Below are positions 1-8,480 of a stretch of DNA of 34,696 nt, piece by piece. The DNA comes from Rhodothermaceae bacterium bin80. Its GTDB lineage: Bacteria; Bacteroidota; Rhodothermia; Rhodothermales; Bin80. Both the position numbers and the translations under genes were made by a program. The notes under the pieces are model-generated. The model was given only the letters and a program-made list of their open reading frames with translations, had not been told where the DNA came from and made no database searches. How positions within the stretch are numbered: position 1 is the first letter of the stretch; each line of letters opens with the position of its first letter. The stretch lies in NCBI GenBank assembly GCA_002238805.1, contig MPNB01000036.1, positions 1-34,696 on the forward strand. Direction: 5' to 3'.

Positions 1-270
1 CCACCCCCTCGAATTGATACCTCAGACGTACGCAAACCAGGGCCATGACGCCCTTAACTCAGCCGAAATAGGTGTTTTCTGGCAGACACTAAATAGTGGA
101 AGCAACCTTGGACTCGAAAATGCTTGAATGATGCCGACTGAAATTACAGATATTTTCAGTGTGACTTGGGGATAATTTTTCCAGGTTTGTAGATATCTTG
201 TAGCAGGACTCCTCACTGGTTGAGTTCCATGAGCTTGTATTAACTTGGTCCATCAACCAGAAACAGTCTA
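1..270. other. Non-coding stretch upstream of IS110 remnant
   Basis: I see no credible coding sequence here; the only open frame, on the minus strand, has no recognisable motif. The stretch lies directly 5' of a degraded IS110-type transposase reading frame that opens at 271. In intact IS110 elements, the non-coding end upstream of the transposase is known to encode the bridge RNA. This stretch could therefore be the decayed left end of such an element. I found no element boundary or target duplication to prove it. Confidence 0.3.
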
Positions 271-590
271 ATGCTACCTCACATTAACTCTTCCATTTCT
301 GCATCCACGATCTCTGTCGGTATGGATGTGCACAAACAGGACCATTGCGTTGTGTGTCTAAAATGCGCGTACAGGCGTGATTTTGGATCAGCGGGAATTG
401 CCACATGATCTGCCGAAGATCACCAAATATCTCCAGAAGGCCCAGGATTGTCATGGTTAGGCAGGTCTTGCAATTCTCTTCTTCTGTGGAGGACTTGAAC
501 TCTATCCACAATATTCGTGATAAAACCAACAAATCTACACGATCAGCGGTTTTGCCGTGTGCGCCCTGCAAAATTTCGTACATTTTGTAG
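271..590 (+). pseudogene. Degraded IS110-family transposase N-terminus
   Basis: Three reading frames join into the N-terminal part of an IS110-type transposase. From an ATG at 271 the first frame reads into ISVGMDVHKQDHCVV, the hallmark first strand of the DEDD catalytic domain (G-x-D-V-H-K). At about 377 the reading moves to the next frame and gives LDQRELPHDLPKITKYLQKA, then a stop. From about 480 a third frame gives VEDLNSIHNI, matching the usual region after the first catalytic block. At least two frameshifts and an in-frame stop show that the gene is dead. The rest of the transposase, including the C-terminal Tnp_20 serine domain, is absent, because the next gene begins within 100 bases. 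It is a fossil insertion; no terminal repeats are visible. Confidence 0.7.
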
Positions 591-606
591 CGTGAGGGAG
601 GTGTGT

Positions 607-639
607 ATGAAACCTTCTTTTTCAAACGAATTCCCATAA
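607..639 (+). other. Possible 10-codon leader ORF with strong SD
   Basis: A purine-rich GAGGGAGG (594-601) sits five bases before an ATG at 607, which opens a 10-codon frame ending in TAA at 637-639. The Shine-Dalgarno-like run is too close to the GTG at 603 to serve it, and it is far from the likely glycosyltransferase start at 687. It may be a short leader, or leftover ribosome-binding sequence from a gene lost during decay of the neighbouring insertion element. Evidence is positional only. Confidence 0.2.
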
Positions 640-686
640 ATCATACAGCTATTGATCCTCCCACATATTCGCATTCACTAACCCGC

Positions 687-1826
687 ATGGCACAGACACT
701 GCCCAACTCTAACGGATCAAGAACGGTTCACGTTATTGGGCGATACCCGCCTCCAATAGATGGGCAAAGTCTTGCAACCCATAGCCTAGCCGATCTACTT
801 GAACAAGACTACGATGTTAAACAATTCAATATGACTCTTACCAACAGAGTCCTGCTGCCTTCCGGGCGCTCAGGGGCGCGGCACACAATTAAGCACTATC
901 TCAATCTCAAACCAGAACTAAAATCCAGGCTTAGCGATGGTAACCCCGTGCTTTGGGCAAATATTTCCAGCCAACCCTCGGGGCATTGGCGTGACATTCT
1001 AGCTGTAGTGCCCTGCCTACAACCCAATCAGCCGGTCATTGCCGTGGTACATTGGGGAAACCTCTCCAGGATTTTCACGCACTGGTCTATGGCAGCCTCT
1101 GCCCGACGGCTGATCCGACGTCTGGACCGTGTTGTCGTTCTAAGCCGTGAACTGGCAAACCAAATCGGGTCTTATGTACCAGCACATAAACTTTGTGTCA
1201 TCCCTAATTATGTGCCCCAAATTGCATCTGAGGATGAACTCCGAATCAAGCATGAAAACCATGCCGCTTCAAGCACTATCCGCGTATTATTCCTGAGCCA
1301 TATGGTTAAGGAAAAGGGTTGTCATGATCTTCTGCAAGCCATTGCCATCGCAGCCAGACAGGGTCTGTCCATCAAAGCACATTTTGCGGGACGCTGGAAT
1401 AATGAAAATGATGAAGGAAGCTTTCGCAGCGAAGTTGAACGCCTAGGTCTCAAAGACACAGTTATAATTCACGGGCCAATTTCTGACAGAACAACCGTTG
1501 CCGAGCTGCACCGAACTGCAGATGTGTTTGCTCTGCCGAGTGTACTCGCTCATGAGGCGCAACCATTGGCTATCATGGAAGCACTAAGTGCCGGAACACC
1601 TGTGATCATCACAAAACGTCCAGCTCTTGAAGCACTGGTAAATGAAGGACAGGGCGCTTTTCTTGTACCACCGCATGATCCTGAGGCAATTGCAAGGGCA
1701 CTTATAACACTAAGTAATGAGGATGCATGGCTAAATACATCATTAGCTGCACGTAAGCATTACGAAACGGACTACAGTCCGAAAACTGTTCGACAAGCCT
1801 GGATTGACCTGATTGAAGACCTGTAA
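687..1826 (+). CDS. GT4-family glycosyltransferase
   Basis: Predicted retaining glycosyltransferase of the GT4 (GT-B fold) type, transferring a sugar from a nucleotide-sugar donor to an unknown acceptor. The start is taken at ATG 687 (379 aa). A GTG at 603 in the same frame would add 28 residues that do not look like family sequence. The N-terminal Rossmann half opens with VHVIGRYPPPIDGQSLAT, the usual glycine-rich acceptor-side loop. The C-terminal half begins near IRVLFLSHMVKEKG. It carries the donor-binding E-x7-E region in HEAQPLAIMEALSAGTPVI, followed by a typical GT4 ending. No membrane segment or signal peptide is seen, so it is probably cytosolic or membrane-peripheral. It stands about 110 bases before the sugar-transport cassette and need not belong to it; polysaccharide or glycolipid synthesis is equally possible. 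Confidence 0.82.
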   Translation: MAQTLPNSNGSRTVHVIGRYPPPIDGQSLATHSLADLLEQDYDVKQFNMTLTNRVLLPSGRSGARHTIKHYLNLKPELKSRLSDGNPVLWANISSQPSGHWRDILAVVPCLQPNQPVIAVVHWGNLSRIFTHWSMAASARRLIRRLDRVVVLSRELANQIGSYVPAHKLCVIPNYVPQIASEDELRIKHENHAASSTIRVLFLSHMVKEKGCHDLLQAIAIAARQGLSIKAHFAGRWNNENDEGSFRSEVERLGLKDTVIIHGPISDRTTVAELHRTADVFALPSVLAHEAQPLAIMEALSAGTPVIITKRPALEALVNEGQGAFLVPPHDPEAIARALITLSNEDAWLNTSLAARKHYETDYSPKTVRQAWIDLIEDL

Positions 1827-1937
1827 GAATGTTGTACCTTATACGTTGCATGTACCGCACGCTAACTTCTCTGCCTTAATCAAGCCTGACCCGCTCTTGG
1901 CATCCCGAGGTAACTGTGCACCAATAACTTTCTGGAG

Positions 1938-3518
1938 ATGTTTAAAAATATTTATGTAGCACGGACTGCCCTGATTGTTGCCTTGGGAGGATTCCTTATG
2001 GGCTTCGATGCCTCGGTTATTTCCGGGGTAGTCGGTTTTATTGAAGTAGAATTTGACCTAACCAATCTTGAGCTCGGGTGGGCCGTGAGTTCTTTGACAC
2101 TGAGTTCAACCCTGGCAATGTTGGCTGCAGGGCCCCTCAGCAATCGTATAGGTCGCCGAACTGTACTCTATTGGGCCGCCGTGCTTTACGCTATTTCGGC
2201 TATTGGTTCAGCATTGGCTCCAAACTACATGCTGCTGGTCATTGCCCGTATGATCGGCGGACTTGGAGTGGGCGCATCACTGATTATCGCTCCGATGTAC
2301 ATCGCAGAGATCTCTCCGCCAGCGCTGCGGGGACGAATGGTGTCCTTCAATCAGCTCAATATCGTCATCGGCATCTCGGTCGCATTCTTCACCAATTACC
2401 TCATACTGAAGCTTGGTGATAGCTCCAGTGCCTGGGCTGAAGCAATGCAGTTTGGTCCTCACAACTGGCGCTGGATGCTTGGCCTCGAAACCCTGCCCGC
2501 CGTACTCTATTTTGGTGCACTTTTTGCCGTGCCTGAGAGTCCACGCTGGCTTGTAATGAAAGGTCGTATCTCCGAAGGCCTTGCCATCATGACCCGGGCA
2601 AGTGGGGCCGAGGAAGCAAACGAAGATCTGCGCGCAGTGCAGGCCAGCCTGGATGCTGACGCTGCTAAGACCAATATTGGCCTGACAGCCCTGTTTGCAC
2701 CTGCCATGAAGTTTGTACTGCTCATCGGTATTGTAATCGCCATTGTACAGCAAATCACAGGGATTAACGCTGTGTTCTTCTATGCCCCCATGATCTTTGA
2801 GCAATCGGGCATAGGAACCAATGCTTCCTTTGTTCAGGCCATACTGGTTGGGCTGGTCAATCTGGTCTTCACTGTTGTCGCTATTGCATTAGTCGACCGA
2901 CTGGGAAGAAAACCGTTGCTAATTACAGGGCTCACAGGCATAACGATTGCCATGGCACTCCTGGCTTACGGGTTCCATGGTGCCTCGTACACATTAACGT
3001 CAGACATAGCCCTCCCCGCAGCAATAAGTCTGGATGCACTACAACCCATCCTGGATACGACCTTCAACTCTGATGTTGCCTTTAAGCAGGCACTGGAATC
3101 TGCACTGGGGCTTGCTACCGCGCGACAATATGAATCCGAGTTGATTGCGGCAGCCATCAGTATGAATCCCGTTCTGATTCTGGTTGGTATTCTAGGGTTT
3201 GTCGCATCCTTCGCAGTGTCTCTCGGGCCGGTTATGTGGGTTCTGTTCTCAGAACTCTTCCCGAATCGTCTGCGTGCTCTGGCTATTTCGTTTGTTGGGC
3301 TGATTAATTCAGCCGTAAGTTTCACCGTGCAACTGGTTTTCCCGTGGGAGCTTGCGAATCTGGGCAGTGCTCTGACCTTCCTGCTGTATGGTGTTATGGC
3401 TGCAATGGGCTTGATCTTTGTTATTATTGCTCTTCCCGAAACGAAGGGACGGTCACTTGAAGCACTGGAAGCTCTCTTGGCACGGGACAATAAAGTCGAT
3501 CATGCACCTAAAAGTTGA
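1938..3518 (+). CDS. Sugar-porter family MFS transporter
   Basis: Major facilitator of the sugar porter (SP) family, probably a sugar/H+ symporter in the inner membrane. It is 526 aa with about 12 hydrophobic segments. Family signatures are clear: N-terminal GGFLMGFDASVISG in TM1, the loop 2-3 motif NRIGRR, the RGRMVSFNQLNIVIGI signature after TM4, PESPRWL before the central loop, QQITGINAVFFYAP in TM7, DRLGRKPLL between TM8 and TM9, and the C-terminal PETKGRSLE. An extra stretch of about 60 residues lies between TM9 and TM10, longer than in XylE/GLUT proteins. The downstream hydrolase gene begins within a dozen bases of the stop, so the two are very likely co-transcribed and the substrate is probably a sugar released by that enzyme. 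The exact sugar cannot be told from sequence. Confidence 0.9.
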   Translation: MFKNIYVARTALIVALGGFLMGFDASVISGVVGFIEVEFDLTNLELGWAVSSLTLSSTLAMLAAGPLSNRIGRRTVLYWAAVLYAISAIGSALAPNYMLLVIARMIGGLGVGASLIIAPMYIAEISPPALRGRMVSFNQLNIVIGISVAFFTNYLILKLGDSSSAWAEAMQFGPHNWRWMLGLETLPAVLYFGALFAVPESPRWLVMKGRISEGLAIMTRASGAEEANEDLRAVQASLDADAAKTNIGLTALFAPAMKFVLLIGIVIAIVQQITGINAVFFYAPMIFEQSGIGTNASFVQAILVGLVNLVFTVVAIALVDRLGRKPLLITGLTGITIAMALLAYGFHGASYTLTSDIALPAAISLDALQPILDTTFNSDVAFKQALESALGLATARQYESELIAAAISMNPVLILVGILGFVASFAVSLGPVMWVLFSELFPNRLRALAISFVGLINSAVSFTVQLVFPWELANLGSALTFLLYGVMAAMGLIFVIIALPETKGRSLEALEALLARDNKVDHAPKS

Positions 3519-3529
3519 ATCAGGATAAA

Positions 3530-4876
3530 ATGAGCCATCAAAGACGCCACCATATACTTGCTGTGATCCTCCTCCTCATTGCGGTGATAGGTTGCCAAGC
3601 GGAAGGAAAGGGAACCCAGAAACAAGAAACGAACAAAGTGGAAGTTCGCCAGGAGGACGGACAATACCAGCTGTATGTAAATGGGGATCCTTTTTACATC
3701 AATGGAGCAGGCCTGGAGTTTGGGAATGTAGAAGCCCTGGCCGCACACGGAGGTAACTCGTTCCGCACCTGGCGTACGGATAATGGTCGGGATACTGGTA
3801 TGGAGGTCCTGGATCGTGCACATGCGAATGGACTAATGGTGACCATGGGCATCGAAATTGCACGGGAGCGCCCGGGAAGCGGACGGGGGGTATTTAATTT
3901 CGACTATAGTGACTCGGCGGCTGTCGCTGCCCAGTTGGCTACCGTCCAGGACGAGATTCTGCTGTATAAAGATCATCCCGCCCTGCTCATGTGGGGAATC
4001 GGGAATGAGTTGAATCTGGGTGCTACAAATCCACTCGTCTGGGATGCCGTGAATGATATCTCCAAGATGATCCACGAAGTTGACGGCAATCATCCAACGC
4101 TCACGATGCTAGCCGGTATAAGCCCGGAACTGATCGCCCAGATCAAAGCACGCGCACCGGATCTGGACCTTCTGGGCATTCAGATGTACGCCGACATAAT
4201 AAACCTGCCGCGTTATCTGGAGGAATCTGATTGGAATGGCCCCTACGTCGTGACTGAATGGGGAGCCACTGGACACTGGGAGGTTCCAACAACCCCCTGG
4301 GGGGCACCGCTCGAGAACAACTCTACAGTAAAAGCAGACTGGTATGATCGGCGATATGAAACCGTGATTGCATCCGATACCATTCAGTGTATTGGCTCCT
4401 ATGTGTTTCTTTGGGGGCAGAAACAGGAACGTACGCCCACTTGGTATGGCATGTTTATGCCGAACGGAGATAAAACGGCCGCGGTCGACGTAATGCACTA
4501 CAAATGGACGGGCACCTGGCCAGCTAACCAGGCCCCTCGAATAAACTCCTTTACGCTTAATGGCTTGGAAGCCACCGATAACATAGAGTTGTCTCCTAGC
4601 GCAGATGCCGCCAGTATCGTCGTTACGAATGATTTCGAAGGAGACTCTCTAAGCTACCACTGGACCGTTCGCCCCGAAGCCACAGCCGTTGGCCATGGTG
4701 GGGATGACGAAGCCGAGCCAGAACCTATCCCCGGCCTGTTCGCAAGTGCAGATGGCGCACAGGTTAACCTGAAGGCACCTTCTGAACCGGGCGCCTATCG
4801 ACTATTTGTTGACATTATTGATGGCCAAGGAAGTGCGGCGCACGCCAACATCCCGTTCCTCGTTGCGGGAGAGTGA
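3530..4876 (+). CDS. Lipoprotein glycoside hydrolase, GH2/GH5-like (clan GH-A)
   Basis: Predicted outer-membrane or periplasmic lipoprotein with a (beta/alpha)8 glycosidase domain. The start is ATG 3530 (448 aa); a TTG at 3515 overlaps the transporter stop. The N-terminus is a lipoprotein signal: basic start, hydrophobic ILAVILLLIAVIGC and lipobox cysteine 22. A sugar-hydrolase barrel follows. The WGIGNELN motif gives the likely acid/base Glu160, and YVVTEWGA gives the likely nucleophile Glu243, both at clan GH-A strand ends 4 and 7. The last 110 residues (PRINSFTLNG to the end) look like an Ig/PKD-like beta-sandwich. The pairing with a sugar transporter and a GH94-like protein suggests action on a beta-glucan or related oligosaccharide. 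The family assignment beyond clan A is inference. Confidence 0.75.
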   Translation: MSHQRRHHILAVILLLIAVIGCQAEGKGTQKQETNKVEVRQEDGQYQLYVNGDPFYINGAGLEFGNVEALAAHGGNSFRTWRTDNGRDTGMEVLDRAHANGLMVTMGIEIARERPGSGRGVFNFDYSDSAAVAAQLATVQDEILLYKDHPALLMWGIGNELNLGATNPLVWDAVNDISKMIHEVDGNHPTLTMLAGISPELIAQIKARAPDLDLLGIQMYADIINLPRYLEESDWNGPYVVTEWGATGHWEVPTTPWGAPLENNSTVKADWYDRRYETVIASDTIQCIGSYVFLWGQKQERTPTWYGMFMPNGDKTAAVDVMHYKWTGTWPANQAPRINSFTLNGLEATDNIELSPSADAASIVVTNDFEGDSLSYHWTVRPEATAVGHGGDDEAEPEPIPGLFASADGAQVNLKAPSEPGAYRLFVDIIDGQGSAAHANIPFLVAGE

Positions 4877-7800
4877 TCCTCAGGACATATTCGTCGGGCA
4901 GAGCAAGGTGTACCCAAATCGCGGATCCTGTACCGGACAATTCGTTGACCGGTATGGTGAACGCTGGTATCGAATTGGAAATTACGACCAACTCCCCCCT
5001 TTTCTCATTACGTTAGCCAGTGTCGGAGATCACTGGATGTTTATTTCCAGTACCGGCGCACTTACCGCCGGCCGCCGGAACGCCGACCATGCACTCTTTC
5101 CATATGTAACTGACGATAAGCTTCACGATGCGGCCCCACATACAGGAAGTATCACAATAGTGCGCGTCGAACGCTCCAATCGAACGATCCTTTGGGAACC
5201 ATTCGCGCCTATACAATCGGGATTATATCGGATCGAACGTAATCTGTACAAGAACACAACAGGCAATAAGCTGTTGTTTGAGGAGTTCAATCGCGATCTC
5301 AGTCTTCGCTTCTCTTACAGCTGGCAATGTGTTAACGGCTTCGGGTTTGTACGGCGCGCTCGGCTGGAAAGCGTTTGGCACCTACCTATACGTGCCAGTG
5401 TGCTGGACGGGATCTGTAATATTCTACCCTCGGGTGTTGGCGCCCAACTGCAGCGTTCCCGCAGTACACTCGTTGATGCCTATAAAGTAAATGAGTTGGA
5501 GAAACAAGTTGGCATTTTCTCACTCAGCACACTTGTGGTTGATCAACCAGTCCCGGAGGAAGCATTAACGGCCACGCTGGTCTGGCAGCATGGGCCGCGT
5601 CCAGCATCAATATTGCTCTCCACGCTGCAATTGGATGCCTACAGGGCTGGACAACAACTGGATTCTGAACACCATATCCGTGGTCGCCGCGGGGCATTCT
5701 TCGTCGAACGCAATCTTCGCCTCGTCAAAGACCGCCCTACTTCCTGGGACTTGATCGCAGATGTGGACCGGCATGTTGGTCATTTGATCTCTCTGCACAC
5801 CGACCTGGAAAATTCAGCAGCATACGTACGAACACTACGTCGTCAAGAACATCAGGATACCACGGACCTTCGTCATCTCATTGGGAGCGCAGATGGCTTT
5901 CAACAAACCGCACGAGCCTCCAATGATTCGCGTCACTACGCAAACACACTTTTCAACGTAATGCGAGGAGGTATCCCGCTTCGTGGATACCTTGCCGACA
6001 AGAATGATCTGATTGATTTCGTTCGTGTGCGCAATCATACACTTGCCCGCTCCCCATATCTGGAGGCATTGCCTGGCACCGTAGATTTGACCATGGTGCA
6101 CCAGCCCGAAGATTTGCAATTGCGCCGACTTATATCCGAATATCTCCCGCTAGGATACAGCCGGCGGCATGGCGATCCGAGCCGCCCCTGGAATGCTTTT
6201 GAAATCCGTACACACGATGAGAAGGGTAATTTGGTATTGGACTACTCGGGAAACTGGCGTGATTTATTTCAGAACTGGGAGGCTCTGGGCAGGTCCTTTC
6301 CCCACTACTATCCTGCGATGATCGCGACCTTCGTCAATGCCTCCACTGCTGATGGATACAATCCTTACCGGATTGAGCGAAGCGGAGTAGACTGGGAAGT
6401 ACCTGACGAGTCCGATCCATGGGCCTCGATTGGATATTGGGGAGATCACCAAATCAATTACCTTCTTTGTCTTTTGGAATGGGCTTACGCACATGATCCA
6501 ACCAGGCTTACCCGGTTGCTGAACATGCGCATATTCAGCTATATGCAAGTACCCTACCGACTGGCTGAACACGAGCAGATCCTATCTGATCCAAAAAACT
6601 CGGTACATTTTGACTGGGATTTGCACGGGCAAATCTCCGAACGTGTGCAGGAAATGGGATCCGACGGTCGTTTACTGCAGACCCCAGACGGCCAACCGAT
6701 TCTTGTGACGCTTGCTGAAAAACTACTTGTTCCCGCACTGGCAAAACTTTGTGCACTGGTGCCCGGTGGGGGGATTTGGCTAAACACGCAGCGCCCCGAA
6801 TGGAATGATGCCAATAATGCACTTGCCGGCTGGGGATGCTCTCTGGTTACACTGTTCCATTTGTACAGGTACCTGCAGTTTGTTGGCCAGTTGTATAAAG
6901 CACAGGAGGGCATACAATACCTGGTGTCCAAAGAAGTGGCTGACTGGCGTAGTGATGTCGAGAATGAATTGATGAGCTGCGGCAAAATTAATGACCCCAC
7001 TGCTCAATTCAATTCGATGGATGCGTTGGGGCGTGTAGCGTCCAGATATCGTGCGAACCTGTATGCCCAAGGCATACAGAAAGAACCCGTACCGATTGAA
7101 GCGTCAAATCTGGCCGAATTCTGCAGCCTTGCATGTAAAGTCATTCGACCAACACTCCAACAAGCGATCCAAGAGAATCACCTCGTACATTCCTATACGA
7201 TCCTCCATATAGCGTCTGAATGTTCTATCGAGATAGAGGCACTGCCTCTCATGTTAGAAGGGCAAATTGCAGCTTTGGCGTCCGGCATTCTTAGTTCCAC
7301 TGATGCTTTGGCACTGCTGAACGCTTTGAGACGAAGCCCGCTATATAGCACTCGACAGGGTAGCTATCTCCTCTACGCAGACGGGAACCTCCCCTCGTTC
7401 AGTGCTCGTAATCATATAGCTCCCAACGATGTCGTGCGGCTAACATTGGCACGGAAACTGATCAAGCAAGGCGATCATCGACTGATTGCTCGAACTGCCA
7501 CTGGACAGCACTATTTCAACCCATCACTCGTAAATGCCACTGAGTTGGCAAATCTGTTGGACTCTCTGCGGGATGAGGGCTATAAGGCCGCTGAACATGA
7601 TAAAGCACATATCTTGGCACTGTACGAAAAAAATTTCAAGCACGCATCCTTCACGGGACGGTCCGGGCGGTTTTTCAAATATGAAGGACTCGGTTGTGTT
7701 TACTGGCATATTGTTTCCAAACTACTTCTGGCAGTGCAGGACGCCTTTTGGAATGCGGTGGATACAGATGCCCCGCAAACCGTACAACAGGAGCTTGCCC

Positions 7801-8291
7801 GCCATTACTACAAGATTCGAGACGGTCTGGGGGGAGCGCAGTCACCGGCCAAGTACGGTGCGTTTCCACAAGATCCCTATTCGCATACTCCGAGTTGGGG
7901 CGGAGCACAGCAGCCTGGACTGACCGGACAGGTCAAGGAAGATATTCTCTGTCGCTGGGGTGAGCTGGGTATTCGCATCACTGATGGGATTCTTCGCATC
8001 AATCCCGCCCTGCTCCGCAGAGCGGAGTTTTGCCGGAGTCCAGAAAAGTTCAGTTGGCATGACATTCATGGCAACCTCTTGTCCTTGCAACTAAATGTGG
8101 GGACTCTTGCGTTTACTTATTGTCAGATCCCTTTTGTTTTTCATCTATCTGATGAGCCTCTGCTTAAAACCCGAGGGGAGCACACCGAGGAACGACCGGA
8201 ACTCGCACTCTCCCTCGAGGAGAGTGCTGCGCTCTTTGGCCGCACAGGCAAATTGACCCGAGTCGACGCATATCTAACTCCAAGTTTTTAG
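4821..8291 (+). CDS. GH94/GH149-like glycan phosphorylase-type protein
   Basis: Large protein (about 1,156 aa from ATG 4821) resembling the phosphorylases of clan GH-Q (GH94 cellobiose, GH149 and GH161 beta-1,3-glucan phosphorylases). The N-terminal half is beta-rich, with GSCTGQFVDRYGERWYRI and FISSTGALTAGRRNADHALFPY, like the sandwich domain of these enzymes. The (alpha/alpha)6 part includes YWGDHQINYLL and PEWNDANNALAGWG. The Asp of that WNDA motif (residue 663) aligns with the catalytic acid of GH94. No signal peptide is visible, so the protein is probably cytosolic. The start is uncertain: ATG 4821 overlaps the previous gene by 56 bases, and GTG 4908 would begin close to the conserved region. 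At this length it is nearer GH149 than GH94. Whether it is a true phosphorylase is unproven, because the phosphate-binding residues were not checked. Confidence 0.62.
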   Translation: MAKEVRRTPTSRSSLRESDPQDIFVGQSKVYPNRGSCTGQFVDRYGERWYRIGNYDQLPPFLITLASVGDHWMFISSTGALTAGRRNADHALFPYVTDDKLHDAAPHTGSITIVRVERSNRTILWEPFAPIQSGLYRIERNLYKNTTGNKLLFEEFNRDLSLRFSYSWQCVNGFGFVRRARLESVWHLPIRASVLDGICNILPSGVGAQLQRSRSTLVDAYKVNELEKQVGIFSLSTLVVDQPVPEEALTATLVWQHGPRPASILLSTLQLDAYRAGQQLDSEHHIRGRRGAFFVERNLRLVKDRPTSWDLIADVDRHVGHLISLHTDLENSAAYVRTLRRQEHQDTTDLRHLIGSADGFQQTARASNDSRHYANTLFNVMRGGIPLRGYLADKNDLIDFVRVRNHTLARSPYLEALPGTVDLTMVHQPEDLQLRRLISEYLPLGYSRRHGDPSRPWNAFEIRTHDEKGNLVLDYSGNWRDLFQNWEALGRSFPHYYPAMIATFVNASTADGYNPYRIERSGVDWEVPDESDPWASIGYWGDHQINYLLCLLEWAYAHDPTRLTRLLNMRIFSYMQVPYRLAEHEQILSDPKNSVHFDWDLHGQISERVQEMGSDGRLLQTPDGQPILVTLAEKLLVPALAKLCALVPGGGIWLNTQRPEWNDANNALAGWGCSLVTLFHLYRYLQFVGQLYKAQEGIQYLVSKEVADWRSDVENELMSCGKINDPTAQFNSMDALGRVASRYRANLYAQGIQKEPVPIEASNLAEFCSLACKVIRPTLQQAIQENHLVHSYTILHIASECSIEIEALPLMLEGQIAALASGILSSTDALALLNALRRSPLYSTRQGSYLLYADGNLPSFSARNHIAPNDVVRLTLARKLIKQGDHRLIARTATGQHYFNPSLVNATELANLLDSLRDEGYKAAEHDKAHILALYEKNFKHASFTGRSGRFFKYEGLGCVYWHIVSKLLLAVQDAFWNAVDTDAPQTVQQELARHYYKIRDGLGGAQSPAKYGAFPQDPYSHTPSWGGAQQPGLTGQVKEDILCRWGELGIRITDGILRINPALLRRAEFCRSPEKFSWHDIHGNLLSLQLNVGTLAFTYCQIPFVFHLSDEPLLKTRGEHTEERPELALSLEESAALFGRTGKLTRVDAYLTPSF

Positions 8292-8356
8292 CAAGCCCCG
8301 TACAGAATCAATTACCGCAGTCGTATTTAATATGCATCAAGTCACTGTTATCGCAC

Positions 8357-8370
8357 ATGGAAACTTCCAT
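8357..8370. promoter_or_regulatory. Short palindrome in intergenic region
   Basis: ATGGAA and TTCCAT flank a two-base centre in the 189-base gap before the M20 gene. It is the only clear dyad in this gap and might be an operator. With six-base arms it could also be chance. Confidence 0.15.
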
Positions 8371-8480
8371 TGGATTTACATAGTGAGCCCTAAGTCGTAA
8401 ACAATTTTTCGTCTGAACATTTATCACCGGAAACTCCTTTCACAGCGTATACCCCAAAGTTTTTGAGTACCCATCCAAAC

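Noticed and set aside
22..216. A minus-strand 64-residue open frame.
   Set aside because: No motif, no ribosome-binding site and odd composition; treated as chance.
2277..2804. A 175-residue minus-strand frame inside the transporter gene.
   Set aside because: Shadow of the sugar-porter coding sequence; the plus-strand motifs explain the region fully.
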